Source: Bin87 sp963666415 (lineage in GTDB: Bacteria > Chloroflexota > Dehalococcoidia > Lucifugimonadales > UBA3495). Taken from it: a DNA stretch of 64,000 nt. The first letter of the stretch is position 1. Each line of letters opens with the position of its first letter. The notes under the pieces are model-generated. The model had not been told where the DNA came from. It searched no databases and worked only from the letters and a program-made list of their open reading frames with translations. A program made the position numbers and the translations under genes. Below are positions 8,088 to 16,020 of the stretch, in pieces. The stretch is from contig CAXXPD010000003.1 in the NCBI GenBank assembly GCA_963666415.2, positions 1,178,001 to 1,242,000 of the forward strand, written 5' to 3'.

Positions 8088-9545
8088 ATGGTCCTGATGC
8101 GGATATTAAACTCGCGAATCCCGTTTCCCGTCGCCATACTGCGACGCTCGATACTGCTGATTTTGTGCCTGGGCCTGGTTTGCCTGGGCACGTTTGGTCT
8201 GGCGGCTTCCTGGCATCAGGCCGACGCCCAGAGCCCGGCCGTCCTGGCCGTTCGCGTTGAAGACACCATCAACGCCGTCAAGGCCCGTCTCATCGCCAGG
8301 TCAATTCAGCGTGCCAGCGACGACCGAGCCGAACTGCTTGTTATCGAGATGGACACTCCGGGTGGGCTGTACGGCAGCACCCGCGATATTGTGGGGAGCC
8401 TGCTGGAATCCGACGTCCCCGTCGCTGTATTCGTTGCGCCGCGGGGCGCGCAGGCTGGGTCGGCTGGAACCTTCATCACGGCGGCGGCCCACATCGCCGC
8501 CATGGCTCCCGGGTCCAACATCGGCGCGGCAACGCCCGTCGGTGGCGGTGGCGAAGATCTGGGCGAAACCCTTGCCGACAAGGTTACCAACGATGCCGCC
8601 GCGCTGATCCGCTCCATCGCCGACGAACGCGGACGCAACGCCGATGCGCTGGAAGAAACGGTGCGCACCGCAGCGTCCTACACCGCCAAAGAGGCGCTGG
8701 AGGCCGGCATCATCGACGTGCTGGCCGATGACCGGTCCGACCTGCTGCGCGAGATCGACGGGCGCACGGTGACCACGGCATCAGGAGACCACACGCTGGC
8801 CGTCGCAGATGCCGAGGTCGAATTCATCAAGATGCAGTGGCGGGAGCGATTCGTGGAATTCATCGCCAACCCCAACATCGCCTTCCTGTTGCTGAGCCTG
8901 GGAGGGTTGGGGTTGATATTCGAGCTCATGACGCCGGGGCTGATTGGCCCCGGCGTCGCTGGGGCAATCTGCCTGCTGCTGGCATTTTTGGCGCTGGGCA
9001 ACCTCCCGTTTAACTGGGCCGGCGTGGCGTTCATCGGGCTGGCCGGAGTGCTGGCGATTCTGGAAGTGTTTATCTCGGGATTTGGCGCGTTGGGCGTTGG
9101 CGCCGTGGTCAGCCTGGTGGTCGGCGGATTGCTGCTGTTTGGCGGGTTTGGCAGCGTCGGCGGCATACCGGTCCATTTCCCGGAGGTTGCCGTCAGCCTG
9201 TGGTTGATCGGCAGCGTGGCCGGCGTGCTGGCGATCGCAGCCGCCTATATTGCATTCGAGGCAATTCGGTCCCGGCTCGGGAGCCGCCTGGCGCCGGCAA
9301 CTGGAAGGATTAGCGACAGCGACGGGCGCAGCGAAGCGTCGCATCTCATCGGGCAACTCGGTGTGGTAACATCGGCGTTACAACCCAGAGGCATCGTCGC
9401 CCTCAGCGACGAAACGTGGTCCGCCACCAGCAACGACGGAATGTACGTTCCGATCGGGCGTCGGGTGCGGGTTATTGGTTCGTCAGGGCTTTATGTGACG
9501 GTGGAAGTGGTCGGTGGCGCAACGGTGCCCGAAGGTCAGGAATAA
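8088..9545 (+). CDS. NfeD-type membrane serine protease (ClpP-like domain plus NfeD domain)
   Basis: A 485-residue protein with an N-terminal signal or anchor (ILLILCLGLVCLGTFG) followed by a ClpP-like domain. The Ser nucleophile is in GAQAGSAGTFI (about residue 125) and the general-base Lys in SYTAKEALEAGIID. Four to five hydrophobic segments follow (residues ~265-400: FLLLSLGGLGLIFEL, AICLLLAFLALG, FIGLAGVLAILEVFI, VVSLVVGGLLLFGG, LIGSVAGVLAIAAAYI), then a soluble OB-fold NfeD domain from ~430. This is the long 1510-N architecture known to cleave stomatin-like partners, and the SPFH partner lies directly downstream. A second in-frame ATG at 8097 is an alternative start. Confidence 0.9.
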   Translation: MVLMRILNSRIPFPVAILRRSILLILCLGLVCLGTFGLAASWHQADAQSPAVLAVRVEDTINAVKARLIARSIQRASDDRAELLVIEMDTPGGLYGSTRDIVGSLLESDVPVAVFVAPRGAQAGSAGTFITAAAHIAAMAPGSNIGAATPVGGGGEDLGETLADKVTNDAAALIRSIADERGRNADALEETVRTAASYTAKEALEAGIIDVLADDRSDLLREIDGRTVTTASGDHTLAVADAEVEFIKMQWRERFVEFIANPNIAFLLLSLGGLGLIFELMTPGLIGPGVAGAICLLLAFLALGNLPFNWAGVAFIGLAGVLAILEVFISGFGALGVGAVVSLVVGGLLLFGGFGSVGGIPVHFPEVAVSLWLIGSVAGVLAIAAAYIAFEAIRSRLGSRLAPATGRISDSDGRSEASHLIGQLGVVTSALQPRGIVALSDETWSATSNDGMYVPIGRRVRVIGSSGLYVTVEVVGGATVPEGQE

Positions 9546-9601
9546 CGGCAGAGCAGACACCAGGGCACTGCCCGCCAGTCGCGGGCAAGGAGGGCGCACT
9601 C

Positions 9602-10498
9602 ATGGCCAGCGGAGTAGTAATCGTGCAGGCATACCAGCGAATGGTGGTGCAGCGTTTCGGTACTTACATTGGGAACAGACGTCCGGGCATACACATTTTG
9701 ATACCGTTTCTCTATCAAGGCACCAAGGTGGATTTGCGAGAACGAGTAACGCGGGTTCCCACGCAGAAGTACATCACGGCCGACAACGTTGTGGTGGACA
9801 TGGACTTCGTTATCTACTACCGCGTTATGGAGGACCAGGTGGACCGGGCCGTGCTTGAGGTGCAGGACTTCGAGCAGGCCGTAATCAACCTGGCGTTCGC
9901 CACCTTGCGCGCGGTCATCGGAGCGATCGACCTCTCGGTGGCGTTATCCGAGCGTGAGCGCATCCGGGACGACGTGCAAGTCCGCATGGACGAAGTTACC
10001 ACCCGCTGGGGGGTCAAGGTGTCCCAGGTCGAAATCAACGAAGTCGACCCGCCCCAGGGCGTGAAGGCGGCCATGGAACGCCAAAAGTCAGCCGACGCCA
10101 TCAAGACTGCCGAGATTACCGAGTCGGAAGGCCAGCGTCAGGCCCAAATCAACCGCGCCGAGGGGGAGAAACAGGCCGCCATCCTGCAAGCCGAAGGTCT
10201 GCGCCAGGCTGACATTCTGCAGGCCGAGGGTGAACAGCAGGCGACCGTCCTCCGCGCCGACGGGTTCAGCGCTGCGTTGGAGCGTATCTACAACGTAGCC
10301 CGCACCGTGGATGCCCGCACCATGAGTTTGCAATACTTCGACACGCTGAAATCGCTGGGCGCCAGCCCATCCACCAAGTTCATTTTCCCCATGGAGTTTA
10401 CCTCCATGCTGTCCCCGTTCCTGGGCATGAGCGACAACAACCAGGGTGGTGGCAACAACCCCGGTTCCAACGGCAACGACGCGGACAACAACCGCTGA
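9602..10498 (+). CDS. SPFH/stomatin-like (slipin) protein
   Basis: The start is ATG 9602, preceded by AAGGAGGG at 9587-9594, giving a 298-residue protein. An SPFH/band 7 domain covers about residues 8-170 (QRMVVQRFG, RRPGIHILIPF, RVPTQKYITADNVVVDMD, AIDLSVALSERERIRDDVQ, WGVKVSQVEINEV). A heptad-rich, Ala/Glu/Gln coiled coil follows (AEGEKQAAILQAEGLRQAD and its repeats, ~185-230). The C-terminus is a Gly/Asn-rich low-complexity tail. The N-terminus is only weakly hydrophobic, unlike most slipins with a clear hairpin anchor. It pairs with the upstream NfeD protease, a widely conserved membrane-microdomain operon. Confidence 0.9.
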   Translation: MASGVVIVQAYQRMVVQRFGTYIGNRRPGIHILIPFLYQGTKVDLRERVTRVPTQKYITADNVVVDMDFVIYYRVMEDQVDRAVLEVQDFEQAVINLAFATLRAVIGAIDLSVALSERERIRDDVQVRMDEVTTRWGVKVSQVEINEVDPPQGVKAAMERQKSADAIKTAEITESEGQRQAQINRAEGEKQAAILQAEGLRQADILQAEGEQQATVLRADGFSAALERIYNVARTVDARTMSLQYFDTLKSLGASPSTKFIFPMEFTSMLSPFLGMSDNNQGGGNNPGSNGNDADNNR

Positions 10499-10541
10499 TC
10501 GACGGCTACAACCACGGCTACCACGACGGTGGCCGCCTGGT

Positions 10542-11507
10542 TCAGCCGGTGTTGAACAGGTCGGCCGCCCCGCCGCCGTCGGCCAGCAGCCGGAGTGCGG
10601 CGGCGTAGGGCTCGGTTGTCCTGGCGTCGATGGCCGCCAGAATGCCGGCCATCTCCGGGTCGTTCTGGAGCAGGATGCTGACCCGGCGGTAAAACTCCTC
10701 CTGCACCGACTCCACGAACTCCTGCCGGCGGCGCGCCGAACGACGCTCTTCAAGACCGCCGGTGTCGGTTAGAAAGGCCCGGTGCTCTCCAACGCCCTGC
10801 CACATTTCGGCGATGCCGACGCTGGCATACGCCTGGGTTTGCAGGACCGGCGGGTTCCACCCGGTAGACAGGTTGGCCAGGTGCAACATCGCGGTTACCG
10901 CGGCTGCCATCTGGTTGGCGCCGTCCCGATCAGCCTTGTTGATCACATAAAGGTCGGCGATTTCCATAATGCCGGCCTTCAGCGTTTGGATAGAGTCGCC
11001 GGACTCGGGCATCATTGTAACGATCACCGAGTCGGCAACGCTCATAATGCCCAGTTCGGTTTGACCCACACCCACGGTTTCAACCAGCACCACGTCCTTG
11101 CCGGCGGCGTCCAGCAACCTGACCATGCTTTTGACGATACGCGGTAGCCCGCCGGACTGCCCACGAGTGGCAACGCTCCGAATAAACACGCCATCGTCCA
11201 GGTAATGCCGCTGCATCCTGATGCGGTCGCCCAGCAGCGCCCCGCCGGTAAACGGGCTGGTCGGGTCTACCGCCAGGATGCCCACCGTCAGATCGAGTTT
11301 CCGCAGGTGCTCCGTGAGGCGGTCGACCAGCGTGCTCTTGCCCACGCCGGGCGGGCCGGTGATGCCCACCGTGTAAGCGCGACCGGTGTAGGGATCCAGC
11401 TGTTCCATCGCCGGCGCAGCCGCCGGGTCGCCCCGCTCCACCATCGTGAGTAGTCGGGACAGGGCCCGCAGTTCGCCACGCAGCACTCGGTCAGCCAGGT
11501 CATTCAT
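10542..11507 (-). CDS. meaB: MeaB/ArgK-family GTPase, methylmalonyl-CoA mutase chaperone
   Basis: A 321-residue G3E-class GTPase. The start chosen is ATG 11507 (MNDLADRVLRGE), the normal N-terminus of the family. Visible motifs are the P-loop GPPGVGKST near residue 50, ILAVDPTSPFTGGALLGDRI, the switch segment VETVGVGQTE, and NKAD for guanine recognition. MeaB loads and protects the adenosylcobalamin-dependent mutase, so it implies a methylmalonyl-CoA mutase elsewhere in the genome; none is in the window. It is convergent with the SPFH gene (43 bp between stops) and has no operon partners here. Confidence 0.9.
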   Translation of the reverse strand: MNDLADRVLRGELRALSRLLTMVERGDPAAAPAMEQLDPYTGRAYTVGITGPPGVGKSTLVDRLTEHLRKLDLTVGILAVDPTSPFTGGALLGDRIRMQRHYLDDGVFIRSVATRGQSGGLPRIVKSMVRLLDAAGKDVVLVETVGVGQTELGIMSVADSVIVTMMPESGDSIQTLKAGIMEIADLYVINKADRDGANQMAAAVTAMLHLANLSTGWNPPVLQTQAYASVGIAEMWQGVGEHRAFLTDTGGLEERRSARRRQEFVESVQEEFYRRVSILLQNDPEMAGILAAIDARTTEPYAAALRLLADGGGAADLFNTG

Positions 11508-11618
11508 CGAAATCACGTAGTCGGAAATCGTAACGTTTGCGCCGAAACACGACGACCAATTTAACACCGCCGCCGTTGCCGGTCAACGTATTGGCCCACG
11601 ATTCCCAAGCCTACCCGC

Positions 11619-11771
11619 TTTAATCTGTCATTGCGAGGAGCGCCCGCTCATCCCGAGCTCGTCGAGGGACGTGGCAATCTCGATGAGGCTGAACAAGCGT
11701 CGACGAACCGCCGTTGCTACGGCGACGGGATTGCCACGCTACGCTCGCGAAGACAAAGTGGGTACGCATGA
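11619..11771. repeat. Palindromic MITE-like repeat, copy 1 (long form)
   Basis: First copy of the family with ends CTGTCATTGCGAGGAG and CAAAGTGGGTACGCATGAG. It carries the optional ~25-bp insert (CCCGCTCATCCCGAGCTCG and following) in its left arm. The region 11508-12013 holds only this copy, copy 2 and short unique sequence. Confidence 0.85.
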
Positions 11772-11799
11772 GCCCCCCGGTTCCCTTGCTCGTAATAAC

Positions 11800-11926
11800 C
11801 TGTCATTGCGAGGAGCGTAGCGACGTGGCAATCCCAATGAAGCTGAACACAGGTCGACGAACCGCCATTGCTACGGCGACGGGATTGCCACGCTACGCTC
11901 GCGATGACAAAGTGGGTACGCATGAG
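11800..11926. repeat. Palindromic MITE-like repeat, copy 2 (short form)
   Basis: Second copy, without the 25-bp insert: left arm GTCATTGCGAGGAGCGTAGC, right arm GCTCGCGATGACAAAGTGGG. It lies in the same orientation as copy 1, 28 bp away. It creates spurious in-frame codons upstream of the next SDR gene. Confidence 0.85.
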
Positions 11927-12013
11927 ACCCCGGTTCCCTTAACAACGGCCCGCCCAGCGGTTATCATCAACGGCAGATTCAATCGAAATACCAACAATAC
12001 CGAGGTAAACAAA

Positions 12014-12895
12014 ATGGTTGTGCCATCAAACACGCTGGAAGGCAAAGTAGCAATTGTGACCGGAGCGGCCAGCCCGATCGGAATGGGTCGGTCGATCACC
12101 ACCGGACTCGTGAGAGCCGGCGCGCGGGTCGCCATGCTCGACATCAACGAGGACTGGCTGGACCAGACCGCCAACGATATGCGCGAGTTGGGCGGCGACG
12201 ATGCCGTGTTGCCCATCATCGCCGACGTTACCGATCCCGAATCAGTGCACAATGCGGTGGGACGTACCATCAGCGAGATGGGCGGACTGCACATTCTGGT
12301 TAACAACGCCGGTATCAATCCACGCACCGCCGGCTTCACCACCAGCGGAGCCTCCGGGAGTCGCACCGACTATTGGGACATTGCTCCGGAGGCCTGGTTG
12401 AGGGTCATCGCCGTGAACCTGAGCGGCCCCTTCATAATGTCCCACGCTGTGGCCGGGCACATGATTGAGCAGGGCTACGGGCGCATCATCGGCGTTACCA
12501 CCAGCATGGACACCATGTGGCGCAAGGGCGGCGCTCCCTACGGCCCCTCGAAGGCGGGCCACGAGGCGCTCATTGCCATCATGTCGCAGGACCTGGAGGG
12601 CACCGGAGTTACCGCCAACGTGCTGACGCCAGGCGGCGCCACCGCCACGAACATGGTGCTGCCGCCCGAAGGTTCCAGCGCCAGCGCCTTGATTCAACCC
12701 GAAGTCATGCAGGCTCCCGTGGTGTGGATTGCATCCGAGGACGCCAGCGACTGGAACGGCCGGCGCATCATTGCGTACCACTGGGATGAGTCGCTGCCCC
12801 TGGCTGAGCGGTTGGAGAAGTGCAGCGCTCCGGCGGCTTGGCCCCAGCTCGGGTTGCAGGCCGTTCACCCCGAATGGTATGGGCAACCGGGCTAG
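12014..12895 (+). CDS. SDR-family oxidoreductase
   Basis: A classical short-chain dehydrogenase of 293 residues. The start is ATG 12014 (MVVPSNTLEGKVAIVTG); the open frame extends upstream only through palindromic repeat sequence. The cofactor motif TGAASPIGMG is near residue 17, followed by DVTDPES, NNAGINPR, catalytic Ser in GVTTSMD, and YGPSK with the catalytic Tyr and Lys. The C-terminus has an extension beyond the usual SDR end (WNGRRIIAYHWDESLPLAER to PEWYGQPG). The acid residue at the end of beta-2 (MLDINEDW) suggests NAD(H) preference. Substrate unknown. Confidence 0.88.
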   Translation: MVVPSNTLEGKVAIVTGAASPIGMGRSITTGLVRAGARVAMLDINEDWLDQTANDMRELGGDDAVLPIIADVTDPESVHNAVGRTISEMGGLHILVNNAGINPRTAGFTTSGASGSRTDYWDIAPEAWLRVIAVNLSGPFIMSHAVAGHMIEQGYGRIIGVTTSMDTMWRKGGAPYGPSKAGHEALIAIMSQDLEGTGVTANVLTPGGATATNMVLPPEGSSASALIQPEVMQAPVVWIASEDASDWNGRRIIAYHWDESLPLAERLEKCSAPAAWPQLGLQAVHPEWYGQPG

Positions 12896-12933
12896 GTACA
12901 CGGATTCCAGCACGGAACTCAAGCCAACAAAAA

Positions 12934-12959
12934 GGCCCCTTCGTCTAATCGAAGGGGCC
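12934..12959 (-). terminator. Rho-independent terminator of cysS-GT2 (minus strand)
   Basis: GGCCCCTTCG (12934-12943) pairs perfectly with CGAAGGGGCC (12950-12959) around a 6-base loop. Read on the minus strand it is followed by TTTTTGTT, a good U-tract, so it mainly terminates the minus-strand gene. It lies between two convergent genes. Confidence 0.85.
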
Positions 12960-12978
12960 ATCCTGTTCGCGCCGGCGG

Positions 12979-15189
12979 TCAGTGTCTGAAACCGCTGTCG
13001 AAGCCCACCGCGCCGGGTTTGATCAGCAGGTCGGGGCGGTTGCCCCAGCGTTTCAGGAAACGGCCGAAATTTTTACGGCTCAATTCGTCGCGCTGGTTGC
13101 CATCCAGCTCTTCCCACTGCCGGTGTTCGTGGCGAACCAAAGCCAGCTTGCTGTCGCACACGACCCGGAAACCGGCGTTTTTGAACTGGAAGCAATAGTC
13201 GATGTCCAGGTTCCGGTAGAAGCGGAAAGACTCGTGCATCAGGCCCACCGCAGGCATATCGGAGCGGCGGAAGGCCATGCAGTAAGCCTGCATCGCGTCG
13301 GCGTCGCCTTCCTCCACCTCTTCGTGGAAGTGCTGCATATCGTCGGTGGTCAGGCCATACGGCCCGAACACACCCACGGTTTGGTCTGACAGATGCCGGG
13401 CCACCGGAGCCAGTATGTCGCCCACCACCTCGGTCGAAGCGTCAATCAGGATGACGTAGCGACCGCGCGCCTGCTTGATGGCGATGTTCTTGCCGGCCGC
13501 GTCGCCCAGCACGTGGTCGCAGTGGATGACCTTCAGGTTTTCGTGTTGCCGCTGCGCCTCTTCCAGATAATCGGCGGTGCCGTCGGTTGATCCGTTGTCA
13601 ACCACCACGACTTCCGCGGACGCGCCGGCAGTGTGCTTCAGGATGGCTTCAACACAGCGGCGCACGTCGTCAACGTAGTCGTAAGCGTTGAGCAAGAAGG
13701 AGTATTCGTACAGGTCGGGTTGGTCCAGCAGCGAAGGCACTTCTCTCGATGCAGACACTGAAGACCAGCGCGCTTCCTGGCGCTCCAGCGGTGTTTGAGG
13801 CCGCACCCGCGTATCGTCGCCCGTGTCTTCAACCACCAGTCCGCTTGACTTGGCGTCCGAGCGCAGCACGTCGGCGGCATCAAAAGCGGCCTGCTGGCGC
13901 AACGCCAACCGGCGGGCGATGAGTTCTTCGCGATCGGGTCCGATGTCGTATTGAACCGGCACGTCGTCCAGATTGAGGCCAAACACACGGTCAAAGTCCA
14001 GAATCAAATCCAGCTTGTCCGCCGACGGCAGGTACGAGCTGAGCATGTCCCAAGTTATGGCCAGTCCGCGGGGCAGGTCCAGATCATTGCGAACCGCCTC
14101 CCAGAATCGATTTCGCCATTCGTCAACCACGCCCTGATCTGCCAAGCGAGCCCCGTCGTTGTCGGGGGAGTACTGCCAGTTCCAGATTCGGTTGCGCAGG
14201 TTGGTAAGGGCTTTTTCAGCGGCGCGCAAGGACGTGAACGTGAAGTTCATCCGGTGCCGGTAACGAACCGTCATGCACAAGTAGCGGAACGCCAGCGGGT
14301 CGAAACCGCGCGTGGCCAGGTCTTCGATGAGGAACACGTTGCCGGCGGATTTGGCCATCTTGGCGCCGTCGGCAAGCAGATGCTGTCCGTGTACCCAGTA
14401 GTTGACGTGCTGGTCGCCGAACGCCGCTTCGCTCTGGGCGATTTCGTCCTCGTGGTGGGGGAACACGTTATCCACGCCGCCTGTGTGAACGTCGAACCGT
14501 TCGCCCAGGTACTTGTGGGCCATCGCTGAACACTCGATGTGCCAGCCGGGGAATCCCTCGCCCCAGGGGCTGGCCCACTTCACGTCGCGGCCCGGCTCGG
14601 CGGCCTTCCACAGCGTAAAGTCGCGAGGATCCCGTTTCAACGGGTCAGCTTCGGCTCGCACACCTTCCAGCAGGTCGCCGCCGAAGTTGTTCGAAAGCTT
14701 GCCATAAGACGAGTAGCTGTTAACGCTGAAGTAGATGTTCCCGCCGGCTTCGTACGCCGATCCATTGCCCATCAGCGTCCCGACCATGTCCAGCATTTCC
14801 GGAATATGCTGCGACGCCCAGGGGAACACGTGGGCGGGAAGGATGTTGATGAGCGCCTCATCCCGCCAGAAGCAATCCGCGTAAAACTCGCCAATCTCCT
14901 GGATGGTTTTGCCTTCTTCCAGCGCGGCCATGATCATCTTGTCGCCGCCGGCTTCAACCAATTCCTGGCGCATATGGCCCACATCGGTGATGTTCTTGAT
15001 GTGGTAAACCTCATTGCCGTCAACGGTCAGCACACGCCGAATCCAGTCGGCCATCAGGTAAGTACGCAGGTTGCCGATGTGAGCATACCGATACACGGTA
15101 GGCCCGCACGTGTACATTGCGACGCGCCCGGGCGTCATCGGCTTAATTTCCTCGGTGGTTTTGGTAAGGGTGTTGTAGATACGTAACAC
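12979..15189 (-). CDS. cysS: Cysteinyl-tRNA synthetase fused to a family 2 glycosyltransferase domain
   Basis: A single 736-residue frame. Residues 1-~470 are a complete CysRS: zinc Cys28 in TCGPTVYRYAHIGN, the HIGH-like HIGN at 37-40, Cys220 in GWHIECSAM, His245/His246/Glu247 in FPHHEDE, and KMAKS at 277-281, ending with the usual helical C-terminus (VLRSDAKSSGLVVEDTGD). Residues ~494-690 are a GT-A glycosyltransferase: EVVVVDNGSTDGTADYL at 526-542, AAGKNIAIKQARGRYVILID, then DAS (583-585) where GT2 proteins carry DxD, and a later LDIDYCFQFKNAGFRV segment. CysRS is normally ~460-500 residues, so the extra 240 are a true fusion with no stop or frame change. The role of the second domain is unknown. 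It is the only gene in its transcription unit. Confidence 0.9.
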   Translation of the reverse strand: MLRIYNTLTKTTEEIKPMTPGRVAMYTCGPTVYRYAHIGNLRTYLMADWIRRVLTVDGNEVYHIKNITDVGHMRQELVEAGGDKMIMAALEEGKTIQEIGEFYADCFWRDEALINILPAHVFPWASQHIPEMLDMVGTLMGNGSAYEAGGNIYFSVNSYSSYGKLSNNFGGDLLEGVRAEADPLKRDPRDFTLWKAAEPGRDVKWASPWGEGFPGWHIECSAMAHKYLGERFDVHTGGVDNVFPHHEDEIAQSEAAFGDQHVNYWVHGQHLLADGAKMAKSAGNVFLIEDLATRGFDPLAFRYLCMTVRYRHRMNFTFTSLRAAEKALTNLRNRIWNWQYSPDNDGARLADQGVVDEWRNRFWEAVRNDLDLPRGLAITWDMLSSYLPSADKLDLILDFDRVFGLNLDDVPVQYDIGPDREELIARRLALRQQAAFDAADVLRSDAKSSGLVVEDTGDDTRVRPQTPLERQEARWSSVSASREVPSLLDQPDLYEYSFLLNAYDYVDDVRRCVEAILKHTAGASAEVVVVDNGSTDGTADYLEEAQRQHENLKVIHCDHVLGDAAGKNIAIKQARGRYVILIDASTEVVGDILAPVARHLSDQTVGVFGPYGLTTDDMQHFHEEVEEGDADAMQAYCMAFRRSDMPAVGLMHESFRFYRNLDIDYCFQFKNAGFRVVCDSKLALVRHEHRQWEELDGNQRDELSRKNFGRFLKRWGNRPDLLIKPGAVGFDSGFRH

Positions 15190-15342
15190 GCTGCTACTCC
15201 GACGGGAGATTGGTTGACGTCAGTTTAGCAGGATAGGACTCGGATTGCACACCCGCCGGTGCCGGCATCGAACACCCGCCCGTGCCGGCACTGAACGCCC
15301 GACTGCCCCAGAGCCGTTGTCGCGTCCATCCGCGTCGGACTC

Positions 15343-15870
15343 TCATCGGCCGCCCCGCTTCCCCAAATGCGAACGTACCAACATACCTCCACAACCCATC
15401 GCCGCTAACCCTATACACCAGGCTATTGTTCGCCGGTGTGAGACCAGGCCATTAAACGGATTTCCTCTCGCCATTGGCGCCATCGGTTCCATGTGGGAAT
15501 GTGTCGGCGCGTCCAGTAACACATGGCTCCATGCCCCTCCGAACGCAGATACAATCGCCGCCGAGACCGACACTCGTGGTTCCATATACCAAATGCTTTC
15601 GGCCCTCGCTCCCGTGAGACAGTTCCACAATCGCGCGCCCGGCCGGATTACCGGGTTGAGCAACGCCAGGGCCAAGATGGCTGCCGCCGTTCCACCGGCG
15701 ATGGTGTGCATCACCTTGTGATACGACAGGTCGCGGCGGAACGAGTAACCCACCAGCACTTCACTGTCAATCGCCACCTGTGTGAACGCGAAGATCGGTA
15801 TGCTGAAATGGCGTCCGCACACGGCCTTAACTGCCAGAGCCGGGCCCATGTGAAACGGTGTGAATGGCAT
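15343..15870 (-). CDS. Membrane protein, YdjM/DUF4184-like (putative metal-dependent hydrolase)
   Basis: The start is ATG 15870, giving a 175-residue protein beginning MPFTPFHMGPALAVKA, which is the typical start of DUF457/DUF4184-type membrane proteins. Conserved charged positions are the His in FTPFH, AIDSEVL, DLSYHKVMHTIAGG (His pair) and SHVLLDAPTHSHMEP with further His/Asp. Hydrophobic segments occur at ~75-90 (AAAILALALL), ~115-135 and ~158-170. It is flanked by ~150 bp on each side with no clear partner. Metal-dependent hydrolase is the family label; the activity is not established. Confidence 0.6.
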   Translation of the reverse strand: MPFTPFHMGPALAVKAVCGRHFSIPIFAFTQVAIDSEVLVGYSFRRDLSYHKVMHTIAGGTAAAILALALLNPVIRPGARLWNCLTGARAESIWYMEPRVSVSAAIVSAFGGAWSHVLLDAPTHSHMEPMAPMARGNPFNGLVSHRRTIAWCIGLAAMGCGGMLVRSHLGKRGGR

Positions 15871-16020
15871 CTCAAGTTTCTCCGGCCAAAAAACATCGAC
15901 TCTACGTGCATATCTTGGCGCTACCCGGCCCAAAGCTGAGCGAACCCGCCGGCTGTTGGTAAAACAACCGGCGGACTTTCGCCATCGCTGACTGTTCCGC
16001 GCGGAATTAGTCTGTCCGCC

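Noticed and set aside
11714..12013. Longer N-terminus of the SDR at 12014 (first codon near 11714)
   Set aside because: The extra 100 codons are translated palindromic repeat; the real protein begins at MVVPSNTLEGKVAIVTG.
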